DNA from: JADGQN01 sp035315185
GTDB taxonomy: Bacteria; Desulfobacterota; Syntrophorhabdia; Syntrophorhabdales; WCHB1-27
Reading direction: 5' to 3'
Length of the DNA stretch: 64,000 nt
NCBI GenBank assembly: GCA_035315185.1
Contig: DATFYE010000081.1
Location: forward strand, 33,274-97,273
The notes beneath the pieces were generated by a model, which made no database searches, had not been told where the DNA came from, and saw only the letters and a program-made list of their open reading frames with translations. Shown piece after piece: positions 1 through 8,373 of the stretch; the stretch's first letter is position 1; the number at the start of each line of letters is the position of its first letter. Position numbers and translations under genes: made by a program.

Positions 1-2
1 AA

Positions 3-1148
3 GCGGTGATCTCCAAGTATCCGGCCGGCACGTATTATGCGGAACGAGCAGCCGACTGGGATGGGACCACGGACAGGCCGGTCTGGGTGCGGCTTGCCAT
101 GACGGTCAAACCGAAAGAAGGAAAGGTGATATTCGATTTCTCCGAAAGCGACCCACAGTGCGACTTCATCAACGTGCCGCTGGGCCAGGTCTGGTCGTCT
201 GTTACTGCCGGGTTCCTCTGGTGCCTGCCGCCGGGACTTCCACGGAACAAGGGGTTCTTCGATTGCATGGAAGTGATCACCAAGGAGGGTACCTGTTTGA
301 GCCCGGTTTATCCTGCTACTGCGGCGGCGCAGGCAGTCACGCTCGGCCTGGAAATCACCGAGTGCGTCATGCTCGCCATGTCCCAGGTGGATGCCAAGGA
401 ATCGCCTGCTACGTGGGGCAGGCACGTGAATCCCCTGTACGCAGGAAAACGGCGCGATAAGATCGATCCGAGGACCGGCTCCATCATGGAATACACGGCC
501 CACACCTTCCACGCAGTTGCCTCCAGCGGCGCGGCAATGGGGTTCGATGCGGTTGACGGCAACGGTTCCACCCCGCTGGGCGGTGCCATGGTACGTGCGC
601 CAATAGAGGTTGAGGAATGGATGATCCCGTACCGGTGGCTCCATTACGAGTTCCTGACCGACTCCTGCGGCCACGGGCAGTGGCGTGGCGGCTTGGGCAC
701 CCATGTCGAGGCCCAGAACATTTATGACAAAAAGGTCTGGCAGCCGCTGGACTGCCTCACCATGTCGGGCAATGCAGATGGTGAGCGGTTTTCATCGGTG
801 GGCCTCCAGGGAGGCACGGGAGGCACGAAAACGAAACTGGAGGTCATACGAAAGAACAAGCACATACGGTACCGTACCTTCGACCTGATGTACCTTGAGC
901 CGGGTGATATACTGGTTTCCAACTCGGGAGGAGGCGGCGGCGTCGGCGATCCTCTTGATAGGGAAGTGGAAAAAGTCCGGTTCGATGCCCTGAATGAATA
1001 CATTTCGATCAAGACGGCGAAGAGCGTTTATGGAGTTGCCATAGATCCAAAGACATTCAAAGTGGATGAAAAAGCGACAGCAGCGCTCCGGGCAAAGCTA
1101 AAAGCGAAAAAGAGTGCAAAACCGAAAACAAAAAGAAGGGCGAGATGA
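3..1148 (+). CDS. Hydantoinase B/oxoprolinase-family subunit, 3' part (5' end outside window)
   Basis: This is the C-terminal 380 or so residues of a HyuB-family protein, the partner of HyuA in ATP-dependent hydantoin/oxoproline hydrolysis or acetone/acetophenone-type carboxylation. The reading frame is open to the window edge. Alignment by eye with the complete paralogue at 14790-16679 shows that about 230 N-terminal residues lie upstream, so the GTG at 6 is not a real start. Shared blocks include AERAADWDGTTD, FDFSESDPQ, GKRRDKIDPRT and GGAGG-like glycine motifs near the end. The last 25 residues are very rich in Lys and Arg, as in the paralogue. An SDR gene follows after 117 bases. The substrate is unknown; family assignment is confident. 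Confidence 0.88.
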   Translation, partial: AVISKYPAGTYYAERAADWDGTTDRPVWVRLAMTVKPKEGKVIFDFSESDPQCDFINVPLGQVWSSVTAGFLWCLPPGLPRNKGFFDCMEVITKEGTCLSPVYPATAAAQAVTLGLEITECVMLAMSQVDAKESPATWGRHVNPLYAGKRRDKIDPRTGSIMEYTAHTFHAVASSGAAMGFDAVDGNGSTPLGGAMVRAPIEVEEWMIPYRWLHYEFLTDSCGHGQWRGGLGTHVEAQNIYDKKVWQPLDCLTMSGNADGERFSSVGLQGGTGGTKTKLEVIRKNKHIRYRTFDLMYLEPGDILVSNSGGGGGVGDPLDREVEKVRFDALNEYISIKTAKSVYGVAIDPKTFKVDEKATAALRAKLKAKKSAKPKTKRRAR

Positions 1149-1265
1149 TGTGACAAAGAGTCGTAGCGCAAAAACATTTTTTTTCAGCCTCACTGCTCCA
1201 CAAGCGACTGAGGGGAGCGGCGGGCAGAGTATTGTACAATTCGCGCAAAGGAGGAAAAGGTCGTT

Positions 1266-2078
1266 ATGACGCGAGGGCCCATGAGGCTGAAAGGCAGAGT
1301 GGCTATCGTAACGGGCGGAGGTAAGGGTATAGGTAAGGCCACCTCTCTTGCTTTTGCCAGGGAAGGCGCTGCCGTGGCGGTGGCCGGAAGGACCCTATCG
1401 GCCTTGCAGGAAACCTGCGACGAAATAAAGAGCAAGGGTGGGAACGCAAAGCCGGTGCAGACAGATGTCACCATCGAAGAACAGGTAATACGGATGGTAT
1501 CGGAAACGCTCAAAGCATTCGGCAAAGTAGATATTCTCGTCAACAATAGCGGTGTTGCAGGACCCATCGTCAGACTTGCGGATATGGACCTGGCCAGATG
1601 GAATGAAACAATCGCGGTCGACCTGACCGGGAGCATGCTTTCCTGCAGGGAGGTGCTCAAATATATGATCCCTCAGAGGAAGGGAGCCATTATTAATATT
1701 GTTTCCTTGGCGGGTACAGCGGGCGACGGCAAGTCGGGCTTCCCCCTGAGAAGCGCTTACTGTGCCGCAAAGATGGGCCTTATCGCCATTACCGAGACGC
1801 TGGCCATAGAAGTGGGAGAATACAACATCCGTGTCAACGCTGTCAGCCCGGGGCCTGTCAAGGGGGAGCACATCACGAATGCGATGATGGGCAAGGCTCG
1901 GGCAACCAATAGACCTTTTGAAGAGATCATGAAGGATCTGGCTGCAGGCTCTTCACTAAAGAGGATCTCTGAAGAGTCGGAGATAGCATCCGTAGTGGTC
2001 TTTCTTGCGTCCGACGAGGCAAGTGCCATCACAGGCCAGACTCTTCCGGTTACCTGCGGTCAGCACATCAATTTTTAG
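1266..2078 (+). CDS. SDR-family NAD(P)-dependent oxidoreductase
   Basis: A 270-residue classical short-chain dehydrogenase, probably a cytosolic alcohol/ketone or hydroxyacyl oxidoreductase. The Rossmann motif TGGGKGIGKA is near residue 18, NNSG near residue 96, a Ser lies in the central strand region, and the catalytic YCAAK motif is near residue 164. An AAAGGAGG ribosome site sits about 10 bases before the ATG at 1266; the ATG at 1281 would begin directly at the conserved MRLKGRVAIVTG and is an alternative. It follows the HyuB gene and precedes transport genes, so it may oxidise a product of that pathway. Its substrate cannot be told from sequence. Confidence 0.9.
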   Translation: MTRGPMRLKGRVAIVTGGGKGIGKATSLAFAREGAAVAVAGRTLSALQETCDEIKSKGGNAKPVQTDVTIEEQVIRMVSETLKAFGKVDILVNNSGVAGPIVRLADMDLARWNETIAVDLTGSMLSCREVLKYMIPQRKGAIINIVSLAGTAGDGKSGFPLRSAYCAAKMGLIAITETLAIEVGEYNIRVNAVSPGPVKGEHITNAMMGKARATNRPFEEIMKDLAAGSSLKRISEESEIASVVVFLASDEASAITGQTLPVTCGQHINF

Positions 2079-2198
2079 CGTCAACTCATGGCGAGAGGGA
2101 TCTTCGTTTTCGGCGGGACAGTTATCGAGCGGGCCGAACGGGGCAGAAGTAAAGAGGGAGGGAGAGCAAAAGACGGGATCCGATGGCAGAGAATTGGG

Positions 2199-2226
2199 TT
2201 GACACCTATCAACAGCGTGTTACCAT
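2199..2226 (+). promoter_or_regulatory. Candidate sigma70 promoter
   Basis: TTGACA at 2199-2204 and TACCAT at 2221-2226 are separated by 16 bases. The site lies 30 bases before a truncated binding-protein reading frame and could now drive the downstream amidohydrolase and transport genes. Predicted by eye only. Confidence 0.4.
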
Positions 2227-2256
2227 GGAAATAACAGACCAAAGAAACGGAGTACC

Positions 2257-2379
2257 ATGAAACGTAATCTGTTGTGCGTGGCCCTGGCTCTTGTATTGTT
2301 GTGTGTCTTTTCTGCTGGAACGCGGGCCGCGGAAAAGGAAATAAGGATTGGTTTTATGACCGACCTGACCAAAAAGTAA
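2257..2379 (+). pseudogene. Truncated relic of a branched-chain-type solute-binding protein gene
   Basis: A 40-codon open frame starts at ATG 2257 and ends at TAA 2377-2379. It encodes a complete Sec signal peptide ending ...AGTRA followed by AEKEIRIGFMTDLTKK. The mature part closely matches residues 26-39 of the full binding protein at 3616-4806 (AEKEIRIGFITDLT), then stops. This is most simply the decayed 5' end of a paralogous gene, although expression as a short secreted peptide is not excluded. A sigma70-like promoter lies just upstream. A second possible fragment of the same gene lies at 3540-3575. Confidence 0.7.
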
Positions 2380-2479
2380 GTCGTGGTAGCCCTATTTGGC
2401 GGGTGTTGGGCGACCGTCCAGGGGCGAATAGCTGCTGCGGCTAAGACTAAATCTCTGTTGGGAAAGGAGGACCAAGGAA

Positions 2480-3475
2480 ATGAAAATTGATGTTTTCACG
2501 CATATTATACCACCAAAGTATAAGGAGGGGCTCCACAAGAAAATGCCGGGTGCATGGCAACTGAAGCTCATGGAGGCCTACCCCGCGCTCTTTGATATGG
2601 ACGCCAGGTTCAAGGTGATGGATAAGTACGAAGGGTTGGTTCAGGTGATCTGCACCGGGGCACCCGCTCTCGAGGATGCCGCGCCGCCAAAGGATACGAT
2701 CGAACTGGCCAGATTGGCCAATGACGAGATGGCCGAACTGGTGAGAAAGTATCCGGACAGGTTTGTCGCTGCCGTGGCGTGCCTGCCCATGAACGACGTG
2801 GATGCCTCTCTAAAGGAGCTTGACAGGGCAATCAGGGATCTCAATTTCAGGGGCATTCAGCTGCACAGTGATATCAATGGCAAGCCATTGGACTCACCAG
2901 AGTTCGAGCCTATTTTTCAAAAAATGGCCGAGTATGATCTCCCCATCTTGCTCCACCCTGAAATAAGTACGAAACAGAGGCCCGATTACCCTAACGAGAC
3001 GGAGTCAAAATACCTGAGCTTTCTCATTTTTGGATGGCCATATAGGACCACACTCGCCATGACGCGATTGGCAATGAGCGGCATGTTCGATAAATACCCT
3101 ACGCTCAAGGTCATCGCCCATCACTGCGGTGCGATGGTGCCCTTCTTTGAACAGAGGTTCCATATGGTGTATAACGGGCACCAGATGCGCATGGGTTATC
3201 GACAGGAACCGTATCTTAAGAAGGGCCCGCTCGACTACTTCCGCATGTTTTACGCTGATACGGTGATTCAAAGTACCGCGGCATTGATGTGCGGCTATGC
3301 GTTCTTCGGCGCTGACCATATGCTCTTTGCCACGGATATGCCGTATGATGTCCAAGTTGGTGACGTACTCACCAGGGAAAATATACTGGGTATAGAACGT
3401 ATGGAGATTCCGGACTTCGAAAAGAAAAAGATATTCGAGGAGAACGTCAGGCAAATAATGCGTCTACCGGTGTAG
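2480..3475 (+). CDS. Amidohydrolase-2 (ACMSD/resorcylate decarboxylase-like) family enzyme
   Basis: A 331-residue TIM-barrel metal-dependent hydrolase or decarboxylase of the amidohydrolase-2 family, expected in the cytosol. The start has a good ribosome site (AAAGGAGG, 12 bases upstream). Visible family features are IDVFTHIIP at residues 3-11, LHPE near residue 159, HHCG near residue 214, and the late aspartate in ATDMPYD near residue 285. The first metal motif is F-T-H rather than the usual H-x-H, so one histidine ligand is missing, as occurs in some decarboxylase-like subgroups. It sits between two relics of a binding-protein gene and immediately before a complete binding protein and Liv transporter, suggesting that it acts on the imported compound. 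Confidence 0.82.
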   Translation: MKIDVFTHIIPPKYKEGLHKKMPGAWQLKLMEAYPALFDMDARFKVMDKYEGLVQVICTGAPALEDAAPPKDTIELARLANDEMAELVRKYPDRFVAAVACLPMNDVDASLKELDRAIRDLNFRGIQLHSDINGKPLDSPEFEPIFQKMAEYDLPILLHPEISTKQRPDYPNETESKYLSFLIFGWPYRTTLAMTRLAMSGMFDKYPTLKVIAHHCGAMVPFFEQRFHMVYNGHQMRMGYRQEPYLKKGPLDYFRMFYADTVIQSTAALMCGYAFFGADHMLFATDMPYDVQVGDVLTRENILGIERMEIPDFEKKKIFEENVRQIMRLPV

Positions 3476-3539
3476 CGGGTCTCCAGAGGTCGACAGAAAA
3501 ATAGTAGGAAGGGAAGGGAAATGAGACGAAAGAATGCGT

Positions 3540-3593
3540 GTAGAGTACAAGATTGCCGGCAAGCCGGTCAAGAATACTACAGAGGAGATACAC
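3540..3593 (+). pseudogene. Possible second relic fragment of a solute-binding protein gene
   Basis: The frame reads VEYKIAGKPVK, resembling residues 60-70 (VGYKVAGKPAK) of the complete binding protein downstream. At the DNA level TACAAG(A/G)TTGCCGGCAAGCC matches 19 of 20 bases with the copy at about 3799. There is no proper start and the frame soon ends. Together with 2257-2379 it suggests an older binding-protein gene was broken, with the amidohydrolase gene now lying between the pieces. The fragment is short, so chance similarity is possible. Confidence 0.4.
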
Positions 3594-3615
3594 ATGAAAA
3601 AGAAGGGGGGTCAAA

Positions 3616-4806
3616 ATGAAACGTAGGGTTCCGTGCATGTTCTTTGTGACGGTACTGGCGGTTATCTTCTTTGCTACAGGAGCGCAAGCTGCGGAAAAGG
3701 AAATAAGAATCGGCTTCATAACGGACCTGACCAGCATGCTCAGCATTAACGGCATATCGATGAGACAGGCTGCCATACTTGCCATGGAAGAGGTCGGTTA
3801 CAAGGTTGCCGGCAAGCCTGCAAAATTGCTTGTCGAGGACGAAGCGAGTGACCCGGCCATAGCTATGGATAAGGCGAGAAGGCTGGTGGAAACCGACAAG
3901 ATAGCTCTGCTCCTGGGACCTTTTCACGGCGGCTGTTCTTCCGCAGTAGCAGAATATGTTAACAGAACCAGGACACCGAATCTGAGCTGCTCCTATAGCG
4001 TGCCCGATGAGGCACAGGCAAAGGCTCACTGGACATGGGCGCCCTTTGGGACAAATAATCAAATCGGGTATGCCGGGGGTGTTTACGCTGCCGAGGCATC
4101 GGGCTACAGGACAGCGACAACTATGTCCATAGACTTTGCCGCTGGTCGCGCCTTTGTGGAAGGTTTTATGGCAGCGTTCAGTGAACGAGGGGGGAAGGCC
4201 GTTCAGGACCAGTGGATTCCCATGGGCACCAAGGATATCGCTCCCTACATCACTGGGCTGAAGCAAGCCGATGTACTGGTACCGTGGTTCGCAGGCGTCA
4301 CGGTTACGGCCGGAGTGCGTCAGATCAGGGAATTCAAGGTGAACATGCCTATCGTTTTCCCCCAGTGCCAGTTCCCCGCTTTCCCAAAACAGCTCGCGGA
4401 GATTGGCGATGCGGGCGTTGGCATGGTCAGCCCTGAAATGTACGTGTGGACGATCGACACGCCAAAGAACAAGAAATTCGTGGAAGCCTACCAGAAGAGG
4501 TGGGGAGAGCTGCCTACCAGCAATTCGGGCAGCACGTATATGACGATGCAGCTTGTGTTCGAGGCATTCAAGAAGACAGGCGGCGACACCTCGCCGACGG
4601 CCCTCGCCAAGGCCCTGGACACTGCCAACGTCGAGGGTTTCGTGGGTCCCATTCGGTTCGCGGATGGGCGTGTCGGCATCGGTAACTACGTTATACACAA
4701 GGTGGTGAAGGTAGGCAATGATTACAGGACAGAAGTACTTACGAAGTACACGATAAAGACCACCAAGGTTGGGAACAAGCTCGTGCACAGCGTGGTCAAG
4801 CAATAA
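3616..4806 (+). CDS. ABC transporter solute-binding protein, branched-chain amino-acid type
   Basis: A 396-residue periplasmic binding protein of the Peripla_BP_6/LivJ type. A Sec signal peptide covers residues 1-25 (cleavage after ATGAQA) and the mature protein starts AEKEIRIGFITDLT, followed by the two-lobed binding domain to about residue 370. A purine-rich ribosome site (AAGGGGGG) precedes the ATG at 3616. It is the first gene of a complete Liv-type transporter with permeases and ATPases following in order. In syntrophic and aromatic-degrading bacteria such systems often carry aromatic or organic acids rather than amino acids, so leucine-type specificity should not be assumed. Confidence 0.9.
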   Translation: MKRRVPCMFFVTVLAVIFFATGAQAAEKEIRIGFITDLTSMLSINGISMRQAAILAMEEVGYKVAGKPAKLLVEDEASDPAIAMDKARRLVETDKIALLLGPFHGGCSSAVAEYVNRTRTPNLSCSYSVPDEAQAKAHWTWAPFGTNNQIGYAGGVYAAEASGYRTATTMSIDFAAGRAFVEGFMAAFSERGGKAVQDQWIPMGTKDIAPYITGLKQADVLVPWFAGVTVTAGVRQIREFKVNMPIVFPQCQFPAFPKQLAEIGDAGVGMVSPEMYVWTIDTPKNKKFVEAYQKRWGELPTSNSGSTYMTMQLVFEAFKKTGGDTSPTALAKALDTANVEGFVGPIRFADGRVGIGNYVIHKVVKVGNDYRTEVLTKYTIKTTKVGNKLVHSVVKQ

Positions 4807-4890
4807 ACACCTGACGGGCTGAGGTCGCACTGGTGCTGAGTGTAAGCGAACGCAAGCACAGAGAACCGTGAGATTGTCCATGGTGGAGAT

Positions 4891-5751
4891 ATGGGCACCG
4901 TAGTAGCAACTCTCTTGAACGGCGTTTCCTACGGCATGGTGCTATTCCTGATAGCCTCAGGACTATCGCTGACCCTGGGACTCATGGGGATCGTCAACTT
5001 AGCCCATGGCGTGATATTTGTGCTAGGAGGGTTTGTCGGCCTGTTCGTGGCCCGGGCGACAGGCAGTTTTCTCCTCGCTGTTTTAGCCGGCGGTATCGCC
5101 AGCGGAGTGGCCGGCCTGATAATAGAGCGGGGGTTCTTGCGCTTTCTCTATAAACAAAACCTTCCACAGGTGCTGGTTACCTTCGGCTTCATTTACATCC
5201 TTACCAATCTGATGTTGTGGGTTTGCGGGCCGCAACCCAGGTCTGCCTTTGTCCCCTCTTACTTTGCCGGTTCGGTTGTCATCGCAGGTGTCTCTTTCCC
5301 CTTCCACCGCTTTGCGATCATGGGCATCGGGATAGCTATCGGCGCTGTACTATGGTGGTTACAGGAAAAGACGAAGGTTGGTGCCATTATCCGGGCTGGG
5401 ATGGATAACGCTGAAATGGTGGGCGGACTGGGGATTAACCTTACGCCTATCAATGTCGGCGCCTTCTTCTTTGGCTCAGCCATCGCCGGGGCAAGCTGTG
5501 TCATAGGGGTGCAGCTCTTCGGGAGCGTCGGTTTTGGGGATGGCATGGACATGCTGCTCGTAGCGGTAGCGGTTATTATTGTTGGCGGAGTGGGTTCCGT
5601 GCAAGGAGCGCTGGTGGGCGCCCTGCTCATAGGTATCATCGATACATTCGGCAGGGTCTACCTTCCGGCAATCTCCCAATATACGATGTACCTGGTTCTG
5701 ATACTTGTCCTTGTAGTCAGGCCTTCCGGGCTGCTAGGGAGAAGGCTGTAA
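4891..5751 (+). CDS. livH: Branched-chain-type ABC transporter permease (LivH family)
   Basis: A 286-residue inner-membrane permease with about eight hydrophobic segments. The N-terminal LNGVSYGMVLFLIASGLSLTLG block and the motif GIVNLAHG near residue 35 are typical of LivH, as are the late GVGSVQGALVGALLIG and the closing LVVRPSGLLG. It follows the binding protein by 84 bases and precedes LivM, so it forms half of the transmembrane channel. ATG 4891 is preceded by a GGTGGAG ribosome site. Confidence 0.93.
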   Translation: MGTVVATLLNGVSYGMVLFLIASGLSLTLGLMGIVNLAHGVIFVLGGFVGLFVARATGSFLLAVLAGGIASGVAGLIIERGFLRFLYKQNLPQVLVTFGFIYILTNLMLWVCGPQPRSAFVPSYFAGSVVIAGVSFPFHRFAIMGIGIAIGAVLWWLQEKTKVGAIIRAGMDNAEMVGGLGINLTPINVGAFFFGSAIAGASCVIGVQLFGSVGFGDGMDMLLVAVAVIIVGGVGSVQGALVGALLIGIIDTFGRVYLPAISQYTMYLVLILVLVVRPSGLLGRRL

Positions 5752-5818
5752 AAAGAAAGGTTCGAGGAGCGACGGAGAGCTTGCACGACGCGAGAGTAAG
5801 CAGGAATAACTCTCCAAC

Positions 5819-6793
5819 ATGAAAATGAAAGTCCGAAAGGCACGCCTGTTTCAGTTCGGGCCCGCAGGGGTCATCGCATTAGTCCTTCTCACGCTGCCTC
5901 TATACGCAGACCTGTCTATCGTAAGCCTCTTCACCAAGATTCTTATCTTTGGGTTGCTGGTCATGAGCCTGGATCTGCTCGTCGGATACACCGGACTTTC
6001 AGCGTTCGGTCATGCCGCCTTCTTTGGTATCGCTGCATATACCATTGCAATTCTTATAAAACATTTTGGTATCACGAGCTTTTGGCTGGCAGCGCCGGCA
6101 GGTATCCTGATGGCTGTATTTGCTGCATGCATCTTCGGTCTCGTAGCGCTCCGGGTGTCCGGAATCTATTTCTTGTTAATCACTCTCGCTATGGGACAAC
6201 TGGTGTATGGCATTGTGCATACCAGTGTCGGACCTCTGGGAGCGCTGACCGGAGGCAGTGATGGTCTAGGAGGAGTCTCCTTTCCGGAAATTATGGGGTT
6301 CTCCTTTGAAGCTGAGACTTACTACTACTTCACCTTTGCATCCTTTATCGTATGCGCCCTGCTGCTCTATTGGATTACGAGATCTCCTTTTGGATACGGC
6401 CTCCAAGGGATCCGGGAAAACGCAATTCGTGCCCGGGCTTTGGGTTACAACACCTGGCTTTATCAGTACATTGCCTTCATTATTGGTGGGCTATTCGCTG
6501 GGATAGCCGGCATGCTCTATGTCTATTACAACGGATTTATCTCTCCTGAAGGCGTCGGCATAGGAGCTTCCGGGTTGCTCTGGCTCATGCTTATCATCGG
6601 GGGCACCGGTACTTTGTGGGGAAGTCTGCTCGGAAGCGGCGTGATATTGACGCTTCAGTATTTTGTGAGCGGCTTCACTCCGGAACGCTGGCCTTTGATT
6701 TTGGGGGTCTGCTTTGTTGCGGTTATCATGTTCTACCGCGGTGGTCTCCTGCCCCAGCTAATCAATCTTTGGAACAGATTAATGGAACGGTGA
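5819..6793 (+). CDS. livM: Branched-chain-type ABC transporter permease (LivM family)
   Basis: A 324-residue inner-membrane permease pairing with LivH. Residues 15-60 form the first membrane segments, SLDLLVGYTGLSAFGHAAFFG (about residues 50-70) is the LivM signature region, and IRENAIRARALGYN near residue 200 is the cytoplasmic coupling region contacting the ATPases. The C-terminus keeps GGTGTLWGSLLGS. ATG 5819 and ATG 5825 are both possible starts. Its stop directly abuts the LivG start, indicating translational coupling. Confidence 0.93.
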   Translation: MKMKVRKARLFQFGPAGVIALVLLTLPLYADLSIVSLFTKILIFGLLVMSLDLLVGYTGLSAFGHAAFFGIAAYTIAILIKHFGITSFWLAAPAGILMAVFAACIFGLVALRVSGIYFLLITLAMGQLVYGIVHTSVGPLGALTGGSDGLGGVSFPEIMGFSFEAETYYYFTFASFIVCALLLYWITRSPFGYGLQGIRENAIRARALGYNTWLYQYIAFIIGGLFAGIAGMLYVYYNGFISPEGVGIGASGLLWLMLIIGGTGTLWGSLLGSGVILTLQYFVSGFTPERWPLILGVCFVAVIMFYRGGLLPQLINLWNRLMER

Positions 6794-7552
6794 TTGATCG
6801 TGGACGTGTTGAAGGTTGAGCACTTATTTCAGAGCTATGGTGGCTTGAGTGTCTTGGCTGACGTCTCTTTTAGTCTGAAGGCCGGGGAAAGGCTGGCGAT
6901 CATCGGTCCTAACGGAGCAGGAAAGACAACTCTCTTTAATGTGCTTAGCGGGTTTATATCTCCGGTATCAGGCCGTATCCATCTTCTCGGCACAGACGTC
7001 ACTACTATGTCTTCTCACAAACGCGCCGCTCTCGGGCTCGCCCGCTCTTTTCAGATAAACAGCCTGTTCTCCCAGCTTCCGCTGCTTCACAATGTTTTGT
7101 TGGCCATTCAGGGCGTACAAACCTCTCGCTACCATATGATCCGTCCGATCACGGCCTACAAGAATAATCTTGTCAAGGCTCAGGAGTTGCTCGAACTGGT
7201 CGGTCTGTGGGACGAGCGGAAATCGCCCGTGGCAATGCTAGGCCACGGACAACAACGCCAGGTTGAAATCATTCTGGCTCTGGCCTCAAAGCCGCGACTC
7301 TTGCTGTTAGACGAGCCGAGTGCCGGCCTGACTGCTGCCGAGAGTGTGAACCTGGGACGCATCATCCAGAACCTGACAGCCGACACAACCGTTTTTTTCT
7401 GCGCGCATGACCTCGACCTCGTATTTTCTCTCGCAGAGCGGGTCGTCGTATTATATTACGGGCAACTGGTGGCGCAAGGCACTCCTGAACAGATCCAGGT
7501 CGACCCGAAAGTCAGGGAAATCTATTTAGGAACTGAACAGCCCGATGCTTGA
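6794..7552 (+). CDS. livG: Branched-chain-type ABC transporter ATPase (LivG family)
   Basis: A 252-residue cytoplasmic ATPase. Walker A is GPNGAGKTT near residue 38, the signature region is LGHGQQRQVEI rather than LSGGQ (usual for LivG), and Walker B with the LivG-type continuation is LLLLDEPSAGLT. The start is TTG at 6794, directly after the LivM stop; GTG at 6800 is an alternative. It overlaps the next ATPase by 8 bases, so the two are probably translated together as the heterodimer energising LivHM. Confidence 0.92.
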   Translation: MIVDVLKVEHLFQSYGGLSVLADVSFSLKAGERLAIIGPNGAGKTTLFNVLSGFISPVSGRIHLLGTDVTTMSSHKRAALGLARSFQINSLFSQLPLLHNVLLAIQGVQTSRYHMIRPITAYKNNLVKAQELLELVGLWDERKSPVAMLGHGQQRQVEIILALASKPRLLLLDEPSAGLTAAESVNLGRIIQNLTADTTVFFCAHDLDLVFSLAERVVVLYYGQLVAQGTPEQIQVDPKVREIYLGTEQPDA

Positions 7553-8249
7553 ACTGGTTGACGTCCATACCTATTATGGGGAGAATCACATCCTGAACGG
7601 TATTTCACTCGAAGTGAAAACGGGTTCCGTGGTCGCCCTCCTGGGGCGCAACGGGATGGGCAAGACAACGACCGTCCGTTCCATTGTTGGCTTTACCGCG
7701 CCCCGCTCCGGAAACGTGCGCTTCAAAAACCGGCAGATTTCAGGCCTGCCTCCCTATCAGATTTCCCAGATGGGTCTCGCCCTGGCTCCGCAAGGACGGG
7801 CCATCTTTCCGTCATTGAGCGTCGAAGAGAACCTGACGATCGGGGAGCGGTCTGAAAAAGGGGGCGGCGCTTGGTCTTTGGAAACAGTTTATTCCCTTTT
7901 TCCCCGTCTGAAAGAGCGAGCGAGAAACAAGGGCAACCTACTCTCCGGTGGGGAGCAGCAGATGCTCTGCATAGGGCGCGCGCTCATGACGAATCCCCAG
8001 TTACTGCTGATGGACGAGCCTTCGGAGGGACTTGCCCCTATGATCGTTCGTGAAATTGGTGAGCTTGTTCTTAAGCTCAAGAGCAAGGGACTTTCAGTTC
8101 TCTTAGTGGAACAGAATCTTTCACTGGCTCTGAGGGTGTGCGATTACGTATACATAGTAAGCAAAGGCGAGATAGTCTACCAGTCCACACCTGATGAATT
8201 GAAAAATGATAAGCAGAAGCAGAACAAGTATCTGGGCGTAGAAGTATGA
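7545..8249 (+). CDS. livF: Branched-chain-type ABC transporter ATPase (LivF family)
   Basis: A 234-residue ATPase, second nucleotide-binding subunit of the transporter. It shows Walker A GRNGMGKTT near residue 37, signature LLSGGEQQM near residue 135, and Walker B LLLMDEPSEGLAP, the usual LivF wording. Its length is normal for the family. It is the last gene of the Liv operon; a 124-base gap with no clear terminator separates it from the EamA gene. Confidence 0.93.
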   Translation: MLELVDVHTYYGENHILNGISLEVKTGSVVALLGRNGMGKTTTVRSIVGFTAPRSGNVRFKNRQISGLPPYQISQMGLALAPQGRAIFPSLSVEENLTIGERSEKGGGAWSLETVYSLFPRLKERARNKGNLLSGGEQQMLCIGRALMTNPQLLLMDEPSEGLAPMIVREIGELVLKLKSKGLSVLLVEQNLSLALRVCDYVYIVSKGEIVYQSTPDELKNDKQKQNKYLGVEV

Positions 8250-8373
8250 GGGATATACATGTGCTAGAGTCGAAAAGAACATGCAAGATGCGAACAGGTT
8301 GTGATTATTGTCCCTGGCAGAAGGTTCTTAGGAAACGTTCTTAACAGTATCGACCGATGGAACAGGATATCAC

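Noticed and set aside
3577..4881. A 434-codon minus-strand frame opposite the binding protein
   Set aside because: It is the antisense shadow of the clear binding-protein gene and has no recognisable protein features.
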